DNA of 64,000 nucleotides, from the NCBI GenBank assembly GCA_016719945.1, contig JADJYE010000020.1:1-64000 (forward strand), given 5' to 3'. Shown one piece after another: positions 19,326 through 27,762 of this stretch. How positions within the stretch are numbered: the first letter of the stretch is position 1; every line of letters starts with the position of its first letter. Origin of the DNA: Polyangiaceae bacterium. GTDB taxonomy: Bacteria > Myxococcota_A > Polyangia > Polyangiales > Polyangiaceae. Under the pieces are notes generated by a model, which was not told the DNA's origin, made no database searches, and worked only from the letters and a program-made list of their open reading frames with translations. Position numbers and translations under genes: made by a program.

Positions 19326-19945
19326 CCTTCGGTCGAGCCGGCGCCGTCGTCGGACTTCGGCGGCGTCGAGGCGCGCGCCCCTGGGCTGCGTCGGCTCCAC
19401 GGCTCGGCCTCACCCTCGATGCGGACGAGCACGGCGGTGATGTTGTCGCGGCCGCCGTTCCGGTTGGCGGCCTCGACGAGCCGCGCGCACGCCTCGGTGA
19501 GGACGCTCGTCTCGTGCACGATCTTCACGAGGTCCTCGTCCTCGATGGTGAGCTGCTTCAGCTTCGGGCCGCGCAGGTGGTACGCCCGGCTGTCGCCGGC
19601 GTGGCACACGTGCATGAACCCGTCGCTCGGGCTGTACGCCGCCGCGACCACCGTGGTGCCCATGCCCCGGTGGGCGCGCGAGTCGTCGGCGCGCGCGAAG
19701 ATCTTCGCGTTGGCGTCACACACCGCGGCGCGCAGCTGCTCGCCCACGCCCCCCGGCGGCGGCTGGGCGCGGAAGAAGCTCGCGATCGTGGCGGCCGCCA
19801 TGCGGCTCGCGACCTCGCCCGACTGATGCCCACCCATCCCGTCGGCCACGACGAAGACGTTGAACTCCGGGAGGAGGATGAACCTGTCTTCGTTGTGGTT
19901 GCGCTCTCGTCCGATGTCGGTGAGACCCGCAGCGATTGCCCGCAT
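19322..19945 (-). CDS. PP2C-type Ser/Thr phosphatase, internally shortened
   Basis: 207 residues from the ATG at 19945. The PP2C motifs are present in order: NHNEDRF, VVADGMGGHQSGEVAS, GMGTTVVAA, HVCHAGDSRAYHLRG and the C-terminal GRDNITAVLVRI. After KLKQLT, however, the sequence jumps straight to EDLVKIVHETSVLTEACARL. The usual 65-75-residue segment with TRALG and the catalytic SDGL Asp is absent, with the frame kept. Without that metal-ligand Asp, activity is doubtful. Phosphatases of this kind regulate T6SS or Hanks kinases, and this gene ends the T6SS-like island. A sequence deletion artefact (junction near 19543-19550) is the main alternative. Confidence 0.75.
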   Translation of the reverse strand: MRAIAAGLTDIGRERNHNEDRFILLPEFNVFVVADGMGGHQSGEVASRMAAATIASFFRAQPPPGGVGEQLRAAVCDANAKIFARADDSRAHRGMGTTVVAAAYSPSDGFMHVCHAGDSRAYHLRGPKLKQLTIEDEDLVKIVHETSVLTEACARLVEAANRNGGRDNITAVLVRIEGEAEPWSRRSPGARASTPPKSDDGAGSTEG

Positions 19946-19949
19946 TTTT

Positions 19950-20017
19950 TCGGATGCTAGCAAGAGAACCGCCTGTGGGAAACCGCGACGGTGGGGGCCC
20001 TGCACAAGGCGCGGTCG
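19950..20017. repeat. Direct repeat, copy A, upstream of the phosphatase gene
   Basis: About 65 bases similar to 21151-21216 in the same orientation. The best block is CGACGGTGGGGGCCC followed by CAA and GCGGTCGGG. The two copies flank the membrane-protein gene 20101-21084, leaving it as a roughly 1.2-kb unit bounded by direct repeats. Meaning unknown: an insertion or duplication scar, or a shared intergenic regulatory element. Confidence 0.5.
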
Positions 20018-20100
20018 GGGGTGTCCGAGATGACCGCGCCCACGACGGCTCGACGCAGATCGTGCGTCGGTCGCCGAACGCGCGCGCCCTGCGACGGTCT

Positions 20101-21084
20101 TCAGCCGAGGAGGAGCGAGCCCATGAGGGGCGCCACGATCGCGAGCACCCCGTACTCCGCGGCCCCGTTGGGGCGGGTCCAGAAGAGGCGCAGCATCGCC
20201 CCCTGAAAGACGGGCACCATGGCCCCTTGGATCAAGGCTCCCGCGAATGACGGCAGCGCGCCCACCCGTTCGAGGAGGGCCACGATGAGGGGCGCGGCGG
20301 CGCCGAGCGCTGCGATCAGGAGCAGGCCCCGCCGCCCATCGATCCGACAGAGGCTGATCGTGATTGCTCCCGACACTCCGACCACGACGAGCGCGACGAC
20401 CGATGGCGAGAGTCGCGGCGTGCCGGCCCAGTCTCGGCCAAGCGAACCGGCGATCACCTGCGCGAGCCCCAGGCCAACCAGAGCCGCTAGCGCCGCTGCC
20501 GCCGTCGGCGCCCGCTGGGCAGCCGAGCGGGTCAGCTTGCCAGCGCGAGCGCGCAACACGCATCCCCCTACCACGACCAAGCCCAGGGCTGCGCTGACGA
20601 CCATCCGCGTCGAGTCCGGTGACATCCGCGCGACGAGTCGTCCGACGAGGGGCTCTGCCAGCAGACGGCCGCAGAGGTAGAGGAACGGCAGCCCAGGGAG
20701 CCACCGCTCCTCGTCGGGACGTACCCTTGCAATGGCGACGGCACCGACCAGGACTGGCAAGATCCAGCTGAGCCAGAGCGTGGCCAACAGCCCAGGCCAA
20801 GGCCACACCGTCGCGGCGAAGGCGAGCAGAGACGGCACGGCCGCACCCGCGACGAGCAGATCGGACGCCCTGCTTCCGCGCGCCCGCAACAAGACCAGAC
20901 AGCCCAGCCCGCTGGCGAGCACGAAGGCAGCGGCGCCGGTCGGGTTGGCATCGCGCGCAGTCGCTCCGACGCTCAACATGTCGGCCTTGGTGACCCAACC
21001 CAACAGCGTGCGAGAGGCTCCGGCGACGACGGCTGAGAGCCCGAGCGCCGCGAGGAGCAGATGGGGGCGGACTGTGTCAGCCAT
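20101..21084 (-). CDS. Polytopic membrane protein, unknown
   Basis: 327 residues from the ATG at 21084; an in-frame upstream extension to 21204 has no support. It is almost entirely hydrophobic with about 9-10 predicted helices, e.g. LLLAALGLSAVVAGASRTLL, GAAAFVLASGLGCLVLL and MVVSAALGLVVVGG. No catalytic or transporter signature recognised. It lies directly downstream of vgrG on the same strand and is bracketed by direct repeats (19950-20017, 21151-21216). Position after VgrG would suit an immunity protein or an accessory gene, but that is only contextual. Confidence 0.65.
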   Translation of the reverse strand: MADTVRPHLLLAALGLSAVVAGASRTLLGWVTKADMLSVGATARDANPTGAAAFVLASGLGCLVLLRARGSRASDLLVAGAAVPSLLAFAATVWPWPGLLATLWLSWILPVLVGAVAIARVRPDEERWLPGLPFLYLCGRLLAEPLVGRLVARMSPDSTRMVVSAALGLVVVGGCVLRARAGKLTRSAAQRAPTAAAALAALVGLGLAQVIAGSLGRDWAGTPRLSPSVVALVVVGVSGAITISLCRIDGRRGLLLIAALGAAAPLIVALLERVGALPSFAGALIQGAMVPVFQGAMLRLFWTRPNGAAEYGVLAIVAPLMGSLLLG

Positions 21085-21150
21085 CGGTTTGCCCGTCGGG
21101 GGTGAGGATGGAGCGGCGCGCTGGCCGAGGATGGCGGTGAGCGCGTTCGC

Positions 21151-21216
21151 TGGATGCCGAGGAGAGGTCGCCTGGAAGCCCGCGACGGTGGGGGCCCGCA
21201 ACAAGCCGCGGTCGGG
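21151..21216. repeat. Direct repeat, copy B, between vgrG and the membrane-protein gene
   Basis: Same-orientation partner of 19950-20017; both share GGATGC, CGCCTG and the CGACGGTGGGGGCCC block at matching spacing. It sits 2-70 bases downstream of the vgrG stop codon. Confidence 0.5.
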
Positions 21217-21217
21217 C

Positions 21218-23350
21218 CTAGCAGTTCAGGTTGATGAGGCCCCCGGTGATGTTGACGGTGCCCTTGCCCACGACGTTGACCGTACCGGAACCGTGGATGT
21301 TCACGGTGCCGCCGGAGACGTCGATCGTGGGGGCCTCGACCGTGACGTGGGCGGCGCTCTTGACCGTCACGGATGCGCTGCCGGAGATGGTGATCTCGTC
21401 GCCTTCGACGGTGATGGTCGGCGCGGAGTCGCGGATGGCGCCACCGGCGCTCCGCATGATCAGCGCCCCGACGGCCAACGCGTCCATCGAGCCGATGTTG
21501 GTGAAGCGAGACGACGCGACGGAGAAATTTTGGTTGGCGTCGATCGACGTCGTCTGCGTGGCGCCGATGTGGACGACCTGGTTCGACTGAACCTCGAAGT
21601 TTTGGTTGCCCTGGATGACGAAGTCTTGCTGGCCCTCGATCAGGGTCTCTTGGTCGCCCTTCACGTGGACCTTGTCGAAGTTGGCGACGAACCGCGCCGA
21701 GTTGTGGCGCACGTTCATGATGAAGTCGCGGGCGACGTGCACGATGTACTTCTCCTCCCCCTGCAGGTCGTCGAAGGCCATCATGTTGAAATTGCCGTCG
21801 TACGGGCTCGTCATGCTCTTGATGCACGAGTACGTCGGGCGCTGGGTCGCGTTCTCGGGGGAGAGGTTCTTCCCGTTGTAGACGCGGCCCGTGATGATCG
21901 GCCTGTCGGGGTCGCCGTCGAGGTGGTCGACGATGACCTCGTCGCCCACGCGCGGGTGGAACATCGCCCCGTGGCCGCGGCCGCCCGCGAACATCTGACT
22001 CACGCGGACCCAGCAGGACGTCGGCTCCTGCTCGTGCCTCGCGCTGTCCCGGTCCCAGTGGAAGCGCACGCGCACCGAGCCGAAGTCCCCCTCGCCGCCG
22101 ACGTTGATCTCCTGGTCCTGTCCGACCTCGGCGGTGACGACGGCGGTCTGGCTGCCGACGATGCGCGGGCGGGCAGTGCGCCGCGCAGGGCGAAACTTGG
22201 AGGCCGGCGACGCCTGGGCCTCGCAGGAGAAGAGCCCCTCGACGCGGGCGGTGTACGTCGGCTCGCCATCGGCGGCGGCGAAGCTCATGCGCTGCCTCAG
22301 CTGCACCTCGAGCCGGTGCGCGAGGTACGTGCCGCCGAACTTCGGGTGCTCGAGGGCGAAGAGGCTGCCCGCGGAGAGGCCGCGTGCGTTGGTGTCGAGC
22401 GAGACGAAGCGGCGCTCGCTGTCGAGCTGCTCCTCCCGCGAGCGCGCGAGGTGCTCGCCGAGCGCGTTCGAGAAGGCGAAGCGCCCTGGGCTCTCGATCG
22501 TCATCGGCTCGCTCCCGGCGGAGGGTGAGCCTCCGACCAGCGCGAGGTCGGGCTTGCGGTGGTCGTAATCGAGCAGGGCGACCGCCTTCGGGCGCAGGCG
22601 GCCCCCGGCGCGCACGTTCCTCGATTCTTGGTGCAGCTTGTCCTGGCTGAGGGCCACCGGGCCCGTGACGTCGCGGCGGCCCGCGTCGGCGTCGGCGAGC
22701 ACGAGCACACACTCCTCGGCGGTGTGCTCGAAGTGGTACGCGATCCCCTCCTCTTCCAGGATGCGCGAGACGAAGTCCACGTCGGACTCTTCGTATTGGA
22801 CCGAGTAAGGGCGCGCCTCGACGTCCTCGAGGCGGGCGACGTCAGTGACGCGGAGCGCGTACGTCGCCTTGAAGCCCGAGTAGCTCCCCCAGTCCCCGTC
22901 GGCAGGCTCGGCGCGATCGCCGCTCGAAGCGGTGAGCTCCATCCCGGTGGAGCCACGCTCGAGGGTCTCGACGAGCACGTCCTTGATCGTCTGATCGACG
23001 TGGATGACACACTTGCGGTAGAGCCGGGCGCGCGCGTAAGGGGGCGCGAGCTTGACGCGCAGGCGGCTGCCTTTCTCGACGCTGAGCTCCTCGACCTCGA
23101 CCACCAAGCCGTGGACGAGGCGCACCGCTGGCTCGGCGTCGGTCATGATCCGCAGGGTCGCCTTGGCGCCCAGAAGGGCCTCGTGGTCGACCTCCGACGC
23201 GCCGTCGGCGAGCGCCAGATCAATCACGTACTCATAGGGCGCGCTGATCTCCTCGCGGCCTCTGGCCTCCAGGACGATGAGCTGGCCCCACGGCCCCTCG
23301 GGGCTCTCGGCCCCTTCGAATGCAAAGAAGAACCTGTCTGAACGTTCCAT
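21218..23350 (-). CDS. vgrG: Type VI secretion spike protein VgrG
   Basis: 710 residues. N-terminal gp27/GPD-like half: FAFEGAESPEGPWGQL, YEYVIDLALA, VHGLVVEVEEL and DVDFVSRILEEEGIAYHFEH. A gp5-like OB domain contains WVRVSQMFAGGRGHG and PRVGDEVIVDHLDGDPDRP. The C-terminus is a beta-helix needle of short Val/Ile/Gly repeats (DVSGGTVNIHGSGTVNVVGK), ending INLNC without an added effector domain. VgrG trimers tip the T6SS tube and carry effectors. It is encoded with DUF6484- and DUF2169-type proteins, the usual companions in myxobacterial and other orphan VgrG islands. No sheath, baseplate or ClpV genes lie in the window. Confidence 0.93.
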   Translation of the reverse strand: MERSDRFFFAFEGAESPEGPWGQLIVLEARGREEISAPYEYVIDLALADGASEVDHEALLGAKATLRIMTDAEPAVRLVHGLVVEVEELSVEKGSRLRVKLAPPYARARLYRKCVIHVDQTIKDVLVETLERGSTGMELTASSGDRAEPADGDWGSYSGFKATYALRVTDVARLEDVEARPYSVQYEESDVDFVSRILEEEGIAYHFEHTAEECVLVLADADAGRRDVTGPVALSQDKLHQESRNVRAGGRLRPKAVALLDYDHRKPDLALVGGSPSAGSEPMTIESPGRFAFSNALGEHLARSREEQLDSERRFVSLDTNARGLSAGSLFALEHPKFGGTYLAHRLEVQLRQRMSFAAADGEPTYTARVEGLFSCEAQASPASKFRPARRTARPRIVGSQTAVVTAEVGQDQEINVGGEGDFGSVRVRFHWDRDSARHEQEPTSCWVRVSQMFAGGRGHGAMFHPRVGDEVIVDHLDGDPDRPIITGRVYNGKNLSPENATQRPTYSCIKSMTSPYDGNFNMMAFDDLQGEEKYIVHVARDFIMNVRHNSARFVANFDKVHVKGDQETLIEGQQDFVIQGNQNFEVQSNQVVHIGATQTTSIDANQNFSVASSRFTNIGSMDALAVGALIMRSAGGAIRDSAPTITVEGDEITISGSASVTVKSAAHVTVEAPTIDVSGGTVNIHGSGTVNVVGKGTVNITGGLINLNC

Positions 23351-23368
23351 GTGCTCTCTCCCATCCCC

Positions 23369-23932
23369 TCAGTTCAGGTGGATCTGCTCGCCGTTGAGCT
23401 TCACGTCGTCGGTCGCGCGCACGTCGACGCCCCCTTGGCGCGCGACGATCTCGACCGAATCGCCCGAGAGGCGCAGCGCCCCCGCCGACTCCATCGTCAC
23501 GTCCTTCGACATCAGCCGGACCGCAGGGCCGGCCTCGGTCGCCCGCACCTCCACGAGGGGGACGCCCTCGTCGCTCTCGATCCGAATGACCTCGTCGGCC
23601 TTGAGCCGTCGCACGTTCGTGTCCCGCGGGTCCGGGTCGAGGCGCCGGCGAAAGCCGTCGACGACTCCGGCCACGATGCCTCCGGGTGCGCCCGACGCTG
23701 CGAGCACGAGCACCCTGTCCCCCACCCGCGGACGGACGCCCGCGAGGCACGGGACCCAGGCCTCGCCCGCGCCATCGAACGCGCACCGAACCCGCCCCGC
23801 CAGGACCGGGTGCTCGTCGGCGACGCAGCGAGCCACCTCGGCCGCCGGCCGCTGCGCGGCGGGCTCGATGAGCTCGAGCAACGGCTCGAGGGCCAAGGGA
23901 CTGTCTCCATCCGGGGCGGCGCTTCGGGTCAC
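23369..23932 (-). CDS. DUF6484-like T6SS-associated protein
   Basis: 187 residues, GTG start overlapping the upstream stop by four bases (GTGA), so translationally coupled to the DUF2169 gene. The N-terminal segment has the pattern VRCAFDGAGEAWVPCLAGVRPRVG.. then RVLVLA, resembling DUF6484, an OB-like domain found next to VgrG. The C-terminal half has short beta repeats (VTMESAGALRLSGDSVEIVA, DVKLNGEQIHLN) resembling a VgrG needle, so it may form or cap a spike. It precedes vgrG by 18 bases. Confidence 0.75.
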   Translation of the reverse strand: MTRSAAPDGDSPLALEPLLELIEPAAQRPAAEVARCVADEHPVLAGRVRCAFDGAGEAWVPCLAGVRPRVGDRVLVLAASGAPGGIVAGVVDGFRRRLDPDPRDTNVRRLKADEVIRIESDEGVPLVEVRATEAGPAVRLMSKDVTMESAGALRLSGDSVEIVARQGGVDVRATDDVKLNGEQIHLN

Positions 23933-24999
23933 GGCTCTCCTCCTTGCAGCAACGTGCGCTCGTGAGCGATCACCCGCGGCAGGATGGCCTCGGGGGCGTC
24001 GTAGCGAGCGACGAAGCTCTCCACTTGAGTCGTGATCGGGATGCGAGCGTGGACACCCGGAATGAAGGCCCGATGCATTTTGTGCTCGACCGCGTAGGTC
24101 ACGCAGAGCTCGTCGGCCTCCGGACGGAGCCGGATGGCCTGAGGCCGCGCCACCAACTCGGTCGCTTGCCCGTCGACCGTCACCACGACGCGCGGGGCGC
24201 GCGGCGCCTCGGCCCGCCAGGTGGCCCCACCGGGGCGGCACCCCTCGAGGATGACCTCGGTCTCCGCGACGAGCGAGCCAAGGCGAGACCGCGCCGGCGC
24301 CTCCTGGAAGGCGAGCGGGTGGGCGCGGCCCAGCCGAGCGTCGAGATCGGCCGGGAGGTCGCCGTCTCGGACCTCTCGCAGGCGGGCGTCGAGCGGAGCG
24401 TCGAAGGTGGCGAGCCCGAACAGCGCCATCCGGGGGAAGAGCATGGGAATGGCCGGCGCGAAGAGCGCAGGCCGGGGGCGCTCCCACCACGCGCCCGCTA
24501 CGAGCCGCTCGGGCGTGAGCAGGTCGTCGGCCTCCTCGAGACGCGGGAGCTCGACGCCCTCGGCCTGTTCGGGCTCGGTGATGAAGCCCTTGCCCGCGCC
24601 GTTGCGCAGATAAGGAGCCTCGCCAGCGACGCCGCCGTAGGCCTCGCAGGCCGCGAGCGGGATCCTGTCGAAGGGCTCGGCCTCCGAGAAGCGCAGGCGC
24701 CCTTGCTGCCACACCGTCGTGCGGCGACCGATGACCTGCACCACCCGGCGGATGGCGCCGAAGCGAAGCGCGACCTGGCCGCGGGTGCCGCCCTGCGCTC
24801 GCGGATACGCGTGGCCCTCGACGAAGACGTCAGTCTCGGCCTTCAGCGGCGCCAGGTCGCCCATGGGCAGCTTCAATGGCTGGAAGGTGTCGAGCTCCTC
24901 CAAGACCGGCTCCTGCCCAGCGCGCCAGCGCAGGCGGAAGCGAATGGAGAGCTGGCGACCGTGATCGGGGTCGAGGACCAGGGAGATGGGGGAGTTCAT
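23929..24999 (-). CDS. DUF2169 domain protein (T6SS effector-chaperone type), copy 2
   Basis: 356 residues from the ATG at 24999, chosen because ATGA overlaps the upstream stop. DUF2169 pattern: an N-terminal beta-rich region (QLSIRFRLRW, TDVFVEGHAYP), GKGFITEPEQAEGVELP, LFPRMALFGLATFDAPLDA and a C-terminal DELCVTYAVEHKMHRAFIPG. DUF2169 proteins are encoded beside VgrG/PAAR proteins and are thought to load effectors, including pentapeptide or toxin cargo. A second, divergent DUF2169 gene lies at 25763-26815, with a single gene between the two. Confidence 0.8.
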   Translation of the reverse strand: MNSPISLVLDPDHGRQLSIRFRLRWRAGQEPVLEELDTFQPLKLPMGDLAPLKAETDVFVEGHAYPRAQGGTRGQVALRFGAIRRVVQVIGRRTTVWQQGRLRFSEAEPFDRIPLAACEAYGGVAGEAPYLRNGAGKGFITEPEQAEGVELPRLEEADDLLTPERLVAGAWWERPRPALFAPAIPMLFPRMALFGLATFDAPLDARLREVRDGDLPADLDARLGRAHPLAFQEAPARSRLGSLVAETEVILEGCRPGGATWRAEAPRAPRVVVTVDGQATELVARPQAIRLRPEADELCVTYAVEHKMHRAFIPGVHARIPITTQVESFVARYDAPEAILPRVIAHERTLLQGGEP

Positions 25000-25763
25000 A
25001 GCGGCTTGCCCCATTCCTGTTCGCCCCTCATCCCGAGGGGGGTTCCCTCTGCCTTTGCGTGCACCTTCCCACTGTCGGGTACCCACGATATCTCGACCTC
25101 CTGCGTCAGCTGAGGGGGACCGAGCTCACCCTTCACAGTGATTGGTGTCTTCCAATCGTTCGAGGCCGAAGTAATCGTCGACGTAACGACCGAGAGAGCC
25201 GCCAACCGTCCGGCCTTCTGAAAGTCGAGACCCACGAGACCCATCGCAACGCCTGCGAAGGCTTCCGCCCCGCCGCTAGTCATGAACCCGACAACGTCGA
25301 TAGCAACCGACCCCCACTTCGACACGTCGCCAGCGAGCTCGTCCGCAGCGGTCATGCCGATTTGTACGGTATGCAAAGAATTCGAGGCATTAAACCCACT
25401 TGGCAGGCTAATCGGGTCGCCGCACACCATCATCTGATGAAAGTCATCAACGCACGCGAGCGCTCTGTTCTGGGCCCGAACCGTGCTCGCCGAGTAGATG
25501 TTCTTGCGACTCGATCTAAGCAGATGCAGGAAGTACGAGACGGGGCTGTGGGGAAGATTGGGTCCTTCGTCGTGTCCGTCTTGGACGAGCATCTTCGCCT
25601 TGTGCAGCACCTTGGGTGTCAGCTTATGCTTGCCATATGCGGCACCAGGGGGATGGTTCATGGGGGCGGTCCCATCCCACAGATCAATGAACGCAAAGAC
25701 AATGTTGTGAAAGGTCCCGCCATACGTCACATCGGTCTCGATGCTCACCGGAACCGTCGCCAT
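24996..25763 (-). CDS. Lower-GC gene between two DUF2169 genes: candidate T6SS cargo or PAAR-like protein
   Basis: 255 residues. Its ATG overlaps the upstream DUF2169 stop (TGATG) and its stop overlaps the next start (ATGA), so all three genes are coupled. Content includes FIDLWDGTAPMNHPPGAAYG, HKLTPKVLHKAKMLVQDGHD and CGDPISLPSGFNASNSLHTV. A Gly/Ala-rich hydrophobic stretch near residues 150-190 could insert in membranes. The PAAR-like Cys/Pro pattern is weak. Base composition is clearly lower in GC (32 of 60 bases in 25381-25440, against 44 of 60 in 24361-24420), suggesting recent acquisition. Effector, PAAR-like tip or adaptor are all possible; not identified. Confidence 0.75.
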   Translation of the reverse strand: MATVPVSIETDVTYGGTFHNIVFAFIDLWDGTAPMNHPPGAAYGKHKLTPKVLHKAKMLVQDGHDEGPNLPHSPVSYFLHLLRSSRKNIYSASTVRAQNRALACVDDFHQMMVCGDPISLPSGFNASNSLHTVQIGMTAADELAGDVSKWGSVAIDVVGFMTSGGAEAFAGVAMGLVGLDFQKAGRLAALSVVTSTITSASNDWKTPITVKGELGPPQLTQEVEISWVPDSGKVHAKAEGTPLGMRGEQEWGKPL

Positions 25764-26815
25764 CACGCCCCTCCCTTCTTGATCGTCAATCTCCCCATCC
25801 GCTCCTCCCCTGTCGGCGCCTCGATCTGAAAGGGCAGCCGATAGACCAGGTAGAACCGCCGCTCCTCCGGAAGCATCACCATCGCCTGCAGCGCTAGCTG
25901 CCTGGAGCCGGCGCGCCCGCCTATCACGTAGTCGAAGCCCACCTCCAACCCGGGCAGCGCGAGCTCGACCCTCCCCTCGGGAGTGACACCTTCGAGCACG
26001 ATCGGCGTGCCCGCGGGCGGCGCCGCGTCGAGCACCCACTCGGGGGCGGCGCGGTGGGTCAAGCCCGCGGTCTCCTCGGCGCGGACCGGCTTGCCTGCCT
26101 CCTCGATGATCTTGAAGCAGCGCAGGTTGTGCACGCCGGAGTCGATCGGCGGCGGGCACCAGGCGACCGGCTCGGGATCGTCGAAAGCCGTGCGGATGAT
26201 CTGGTCCGGTCGCTCCAGGTTCGGCAGCGCGCGCCGCCGATCGAAGCGCGGGAAGCCGGGCGGGCACGTGAGAAACTCGTCGAGCTTGTTCGCCTCGGCG
26301 ACGACGTCGAAGCCCTTCCCGTAGGCGTTCTTGGCGTGCTGCACCCGGACCGGGCTGCCCTCGTCGACCTCGACGTCGGCCCGACCACCGAAGGCGCGCG
26401 ACCAGGTCAGGGGCATCTTGGTGAAGGGCTCGGCCGGCGTCGCGCCCGCGTTCGCGCCCTCGCCGACCATGAAGCGATCGCCGAAGACCTCGATCGAGCG
26501 GCGCACCTCGCCGACCGACATGGACACCTGCATGTGCTGCGCGGGGCGGCCGCCCGGGGCATGGGCACAGCCGAGCAGGCTCACTTCGAACACGCTGTCG
26601 ACCCGAGGCATGTCGTCCCGGGGCAAGAGCCCCTGAGGAGTGAGGACGTCTTCGAGGAAGATCGGCAGCGGGTCCTGGTCGTCGAGCTGGACGCTGCCTC
26701 GGGAGTCGAAGCTGAAGGTCGCCTTGGCGACGATCATCCCGCGGCGCAGGCCGTTCTCGAGCGGCGCGCCGACGTCGATGCGCGCGGCGAGCGGGGTCGC
26801 GTTGACGAGCTCCAC
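25763..26815 (-). CDS. DUF2169 domain protein (T6SS effector-chaperone type), copy 1
   Basis: 350 residues, GTG start right after the preceding stop. Classic DUF2169: MELVNATPLAARIDVG, GMIVAKATFSFDSRG, EVSLLGCAHAPGG, SIEVFGDRFMV, MPLTWSRAFGG, NAYGKGFDVVAEANKLDE and LPNLERPDQIIRTAFDDPEPV. Family members fold as large beta sandwiches and sit beside VgrG, PAAR and effectors, where they are thought to act as cargo adaptors. It starts the coupled run leading to vgrG. Confidence 0.88.
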   Translation of the reverse strand: MELVNATPLAARIDVGAPLENGLRRGMIVAKATFSFDSRGSVQLDDQDPLPIFLEDVLTPQGLLPRDDMPRVDSVFEVSLLGCAHAPGGRPAQHMQVSMSVGEVRRSIEVFGDRFMVGEGANAGATPAEPFTKMPLTWSRAFGGRADVEVDEGSPVRVQHAKNAYGKGFDVVAEANKLDEFLTCPPGFPRFDRRRALPNLERPDQIIRTAFDDPEPVAWCPPPIDSGVHNLRCFKIIEEAGKPVRAEETAGLTHRAAPEWVLDAAPPAGTPIVLEGVTPEGRVELALPGLEVGFDYVIGGRAGSRQLALQAMVMLPEERRFYLVYRLPFQIEAPTGEERMGRLTIKKGGA

Positions 26816-26816
26816 G

Positions 26817-27538
26817 TCAGCGCCCTCCCTTGTCGGCCAGCTCCGCGAGCCGAGCCGCGACGAGCGCGGCCCAGCGCTCGTGGGCGCGGGGGGTGGCCGC
26901 CAGCCGCCGGTTCATGTGGATGATGAGCGCGTGCTCGTGGCTCGCGTCGACGACCCCGTATTCAGCGCGCACCGCCTCGGGGTCGCCGTACCTCCGCTCG
27001 GCCGTGAACCGCGCGTAGCGCTCGACCGTCCACGCGGCGAGCTGCTCTTCTGCCGGGCCGCGCGGGGCGCCTACGTCCAGCGTCCCGCCCGGCCCGCGAG
27101 CGCCGTCTCCGGCGCGCGAAGGATCGCGATCGCGGCGGGCGCCTGGACCGCGACCCCGGGCTTGAACGGGACGGCGGCCGCCAGCGCCGCGCCGCTCCGA
27201 GGGTCGAGGGTGATATCGTCCCCGATCGAGGCGGCAGCCGGCGCGGCCGGCGCCGGCGCGAGCGAGCGCCCGGGCAGGGGCTGCACCCCATCGACCTGCG
27301 GGGCCTCCGCCGCGAGGCGGGTCTTTTCGGAGAGGAACGCGTCGTCGAACCGCCGCGCGCCGGCGTGGTCGCCGCGCGCCGCTGCCTTGGCGATCGCCGA
27401 AGGGTGGGTGGCGAGGGCCTCGTCGAGCTCGGCCTTGGTGCAGCCGAGGCGGGAGAGCACCTCCGCTCGCTGCTCGGGCGGAAAATGTGCGACGTGGGCG
27501 AGGGTTCGGGCGAGGGCTTCGACGTCGAGAGCGGGCAT
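26817..27538 (-). CDS. Conserved T6SS-locus protein, frameshifted
   Basis: The N-terminal frame (ATG at 27538) gives a helical region starting MPALDVEALARTLAHVAHFP, then a Pro/Ala linker, and stops at 27071. The continuation TLDVGAPRG, then EEQLAAWTVERYARFTAERR, lies in the next frame and ends at 26817. Joined, they give about 240 residues: a helical head, a Pro-rich linker and a second helical repeat (ERYARFTAERRYGDPE..). This architecture is found in proteins at the start of myxobacterial VgrG/DUF2169 loci. The shift lies in a G/C run near 27085, so a base-calling error is possible. Function unknown. Confidence 0.6.
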
Positions 27539-27593
27539 CCTGTTCGACCTCCGTGGAAGGAAGTCGGTGCGAGGCGCCCCCCGTGGACATTTA

Positions 27594-27630
27594 TTTTTTC
27601 TCGCGCGCCCGCTGGCGCGGGGCCCTTCGG
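27594..27630. repeat. Dispersed intergenic repeat, copy 1
   Basis: A T-run followed by a G/C hairpin region. The 28 bases 27603-27630 match the reverse complement of 49773-49800 exactly (core CGCGCC-CGCT-GGCGCG, then GGGGCCC). It sits upstream of the T6SS island, in the 224-bp gap before tspO. See the copy at 49773-49812. Confidence 0.6.
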
Positions 27631-27762
27631 TTTCGCGGGTCCCCAGCGACCCTCGAAACCGGCGCGAGGGACGGAGCTGTTCCGCGTCGCCTTCGGCCCT
27701 CGTCGCGCCGCGGGCGACGACTTCGATGGCCGCGCTGGCCGGTTCACCGTACCGAGAGGTCG

